DNA of 64,000 nt, from the NCBI RefSeq assembly GCF_004792295.1, contig NZ_SRRY01000002.1:1-64000 (forward strand), read 5' to 3'. Shown piece after piece: positions 63,134 to 64,000 of this stretch. A model generated the notes under the pieces. That model was not told where the DNA came from. It saw only the letters and a program-made list of their open reading frames with translations, and ran no database searches. Within the stretch, counting starts at the first letter, position 1, and each line of letters starts with the position of its first letter. This DNA comes from Pseudoalteromonas sp. MEBiC 03607 (GTDB lineage Bacteria > Pseudomonadota > Gammaproteobacteria > Enterobacterales > Alteromonadaceae). Made by a program: the position numbers and the translations under genes.

Positions 63134-64000
63134 GTGGCTGTATTTGTTGCTAGGCAAGCGGTCTTTAATCGTCGTCAACAAGTTGTCGCCTATGAGCTAC
63201 TATTTAGAGATAGTTTAAAAAACAGTTTCCCGGATGTTTCAGAGAGCACAGCTACTGCGCGTCTGATTATGGAAAACCAGCTCAATCTAGGCACTCGCCA
63301 TATTACGTCGGGCAAAAAGGCGTTAATTAACATAGGTCCAGAATCGTTGAAACTGGACCTATGCGCGTTTTTGCCAACTCAAGACGTGGTTATTGAGCTT
63401 CTCGAAACGATGGAGCCAACAGATGAAAACTATGAATTTTGTCGGGAGCTTTTCCATAATAACTACAAACTTGCTCTTGATGATTTCGTATACCAACCTG
63501 AATGGGACCGCTTTTTAAAGTTAATTCGCTTGATTAAGTTCGATGTGAAGCAAACCCCCTTTGAGGACATTGCCCCTGTTTTACAGAAGCTGAAAAAGCA
63601 TAAAAAAATAAAACTATTAGCAGAAAAGCTTGAAACTGCCGATGATTATGAGAAAGCCTACAAAATGGGTTTCGATTTTTTCCAAGGTTACTTTTTTGCA
63701 AAACCAAAAATGATCCAACATCGCGATATCGATTACAACTATGCATTAGTTTTGTCGATTTATGCTGAAGTAATGCGCCCTGATCCTAATATTAGCGAAA
63801 TCGCGGGACTGTTTTCATTAGATACTGCACTTGCGTATAAGCTATTACGCTTGATAAACAGTGGTGTATTTCCAATAAAAAGTAAAATAGGTTCATTAAA
63901 GCAAGCGCTTGTGTACCTAGGTCATGAACGACTGAAAAAGTTTGTTAGTTTGATCATCACCGCCCATAGCGCCCAATCAAAACCAGCCGAGCTTACTCGG
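63134..64000 (+). CDS. EAL-HDOD domain signalling protein (partial, degenerate EAL)
   Basis: Open to the right edge of the window; 289 codons are visible with no stop. The GTG at 63134 follows AGGT and gives VAVFVARQAVFNRRQQVVAYELLFR, the standard YuxH/CdgJ-like start (landmark FNRRQQVVAYELLFR). The EAL domain (residues about 5-205) has lost its catalytic residues: EAL is ELL, and the DDFGTG loop is DDFVYQ. It is followed by an HDOD domain (LSLDTALAYKLLRLIN, SLKQALVYLGHERLKKFVSL). Members such as V. cholerae CdgJ affect motility without cleaving c-di-GMP. It is a separate gene from the glycogen operon, 91 bases downstream of glgA. Confidence 0.9.
   Translation, partial: MAVFVARQAVFNRRQQVVAYELLFRDSLKNSFPDVSESTATARLIMENQLNLGTRHITSGKKALINIGPESLKLDLCAFLPTQDVVIELLETMEPTDENYEFCRELFHNNYKLALDDFVYQPEWDRFLKLIRLIKFDVKQTPFEDIAPVLQKLKKHKKIKLLAEKLETADDYEKAYKMGFDFFQGYFFAKPKMIQHRDIDYNYALVLSIYAEVMRPDPNISEIAGLFSLDTALAYKLLRLINSGVFPIKSKIGSLKQALVYLGHERLKKFVSLIITAHSAQSKPAELTR

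Overview
The window looks like chromosomal DNA of a marine gammaproteobacterium of the Alteromonadales, most likely Pseudoalteromonas or a close relative. This is judged from AT-rich coding sequence, many TonB-dependent and outer-membrane proteins, lipoproteins, a large S8 protease, a GlyGly-CTERM surface protein, an AbgT transporter and a succinyl-arginine cluster. I saw no phage, IS element, CRISPR, rRNA or tRNA. Almost all of the sequence is intact housekeeping or accessory coding DNA.

Layout. 1-2093: end of a glycosyltransferase gene plus a GH13_18 phosphorylase, probably a glucosylglycerate synthesis/recycling pair. 2362-6598: porin, imelysin lipoprotein and di-heme oxidoreductase lipoprotein, an iron-linked envelope cluster. 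6635-10672 (minus): orphan sugar-type periplasmic binding protein and a TonB-dependent receptor. 11009-11855: cytochrome b562 facing the zinc-free ribosomal proteins L36 and L31, with a Zur-like site. 12429-17102 (minus): secreted subtilisin-like protease and a small DUF6058-like protein. 17263-22035: a plant-type dihydrodipicolinate synthase, an RhlE-type RNA helicase and a CBM9/DUF5916 outer-membrane protein. 22056-26340: phosphatase-amidohydrolase pair and two outer-membrane barrels. 26463-34073: a 2536-residue surface protein. 34125-38780: AbgT transporter, small proteins, a TlpA-like thioredoxin and a MATCAP/DUF1704 (QEGLA) metalloprotease homologue. 38900-45743: an ornithine/lysine decarboxylase, then the operon astC/argD-astA-astD-DUF1338 with a divergent Lrp/AsnC regulator. 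45797-49861: a solute-binding/Cache fusion, a secreted unknown and a GGDEF-EAL protein. 51017-63042: a seven-gene glycogen operon (CBM48 protein, malQ, glgB, glgX, glgP, glgC, glgA) behind a 1.15-kb AT-rich intergenic region. 63134-64000: start of an EAL-HDOD protein, cut by the window edge.

The most unusual item is the giant surface protein at 26463-34073. Directly after its signal peptide, the predicted mature N-terminus aligns without gaps to eukaryotic ubiquitin over Ub residues 12-69 (28 of 58 identical by my hand count). It is followed by seven repeats that look like a beta-propeller, then cadherin/Ig-like repeats, a Calx-beta segment, an acidic thrombospondin-3-like segment and a GlyGly-CTERM tail. 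The ubiquitin diglycine tail and Ile44 patch are absent, so it looks like a structural use of the fold. Other notable items are the plant-type DapA, the bacterial homologue of tubulin tyrosine carboxypeptidase, the DUF1338 gene inside an arginine-succinylation operon that lacks astB and astE here, and hairpins at regulatory points inside the iron and glycogen operons.
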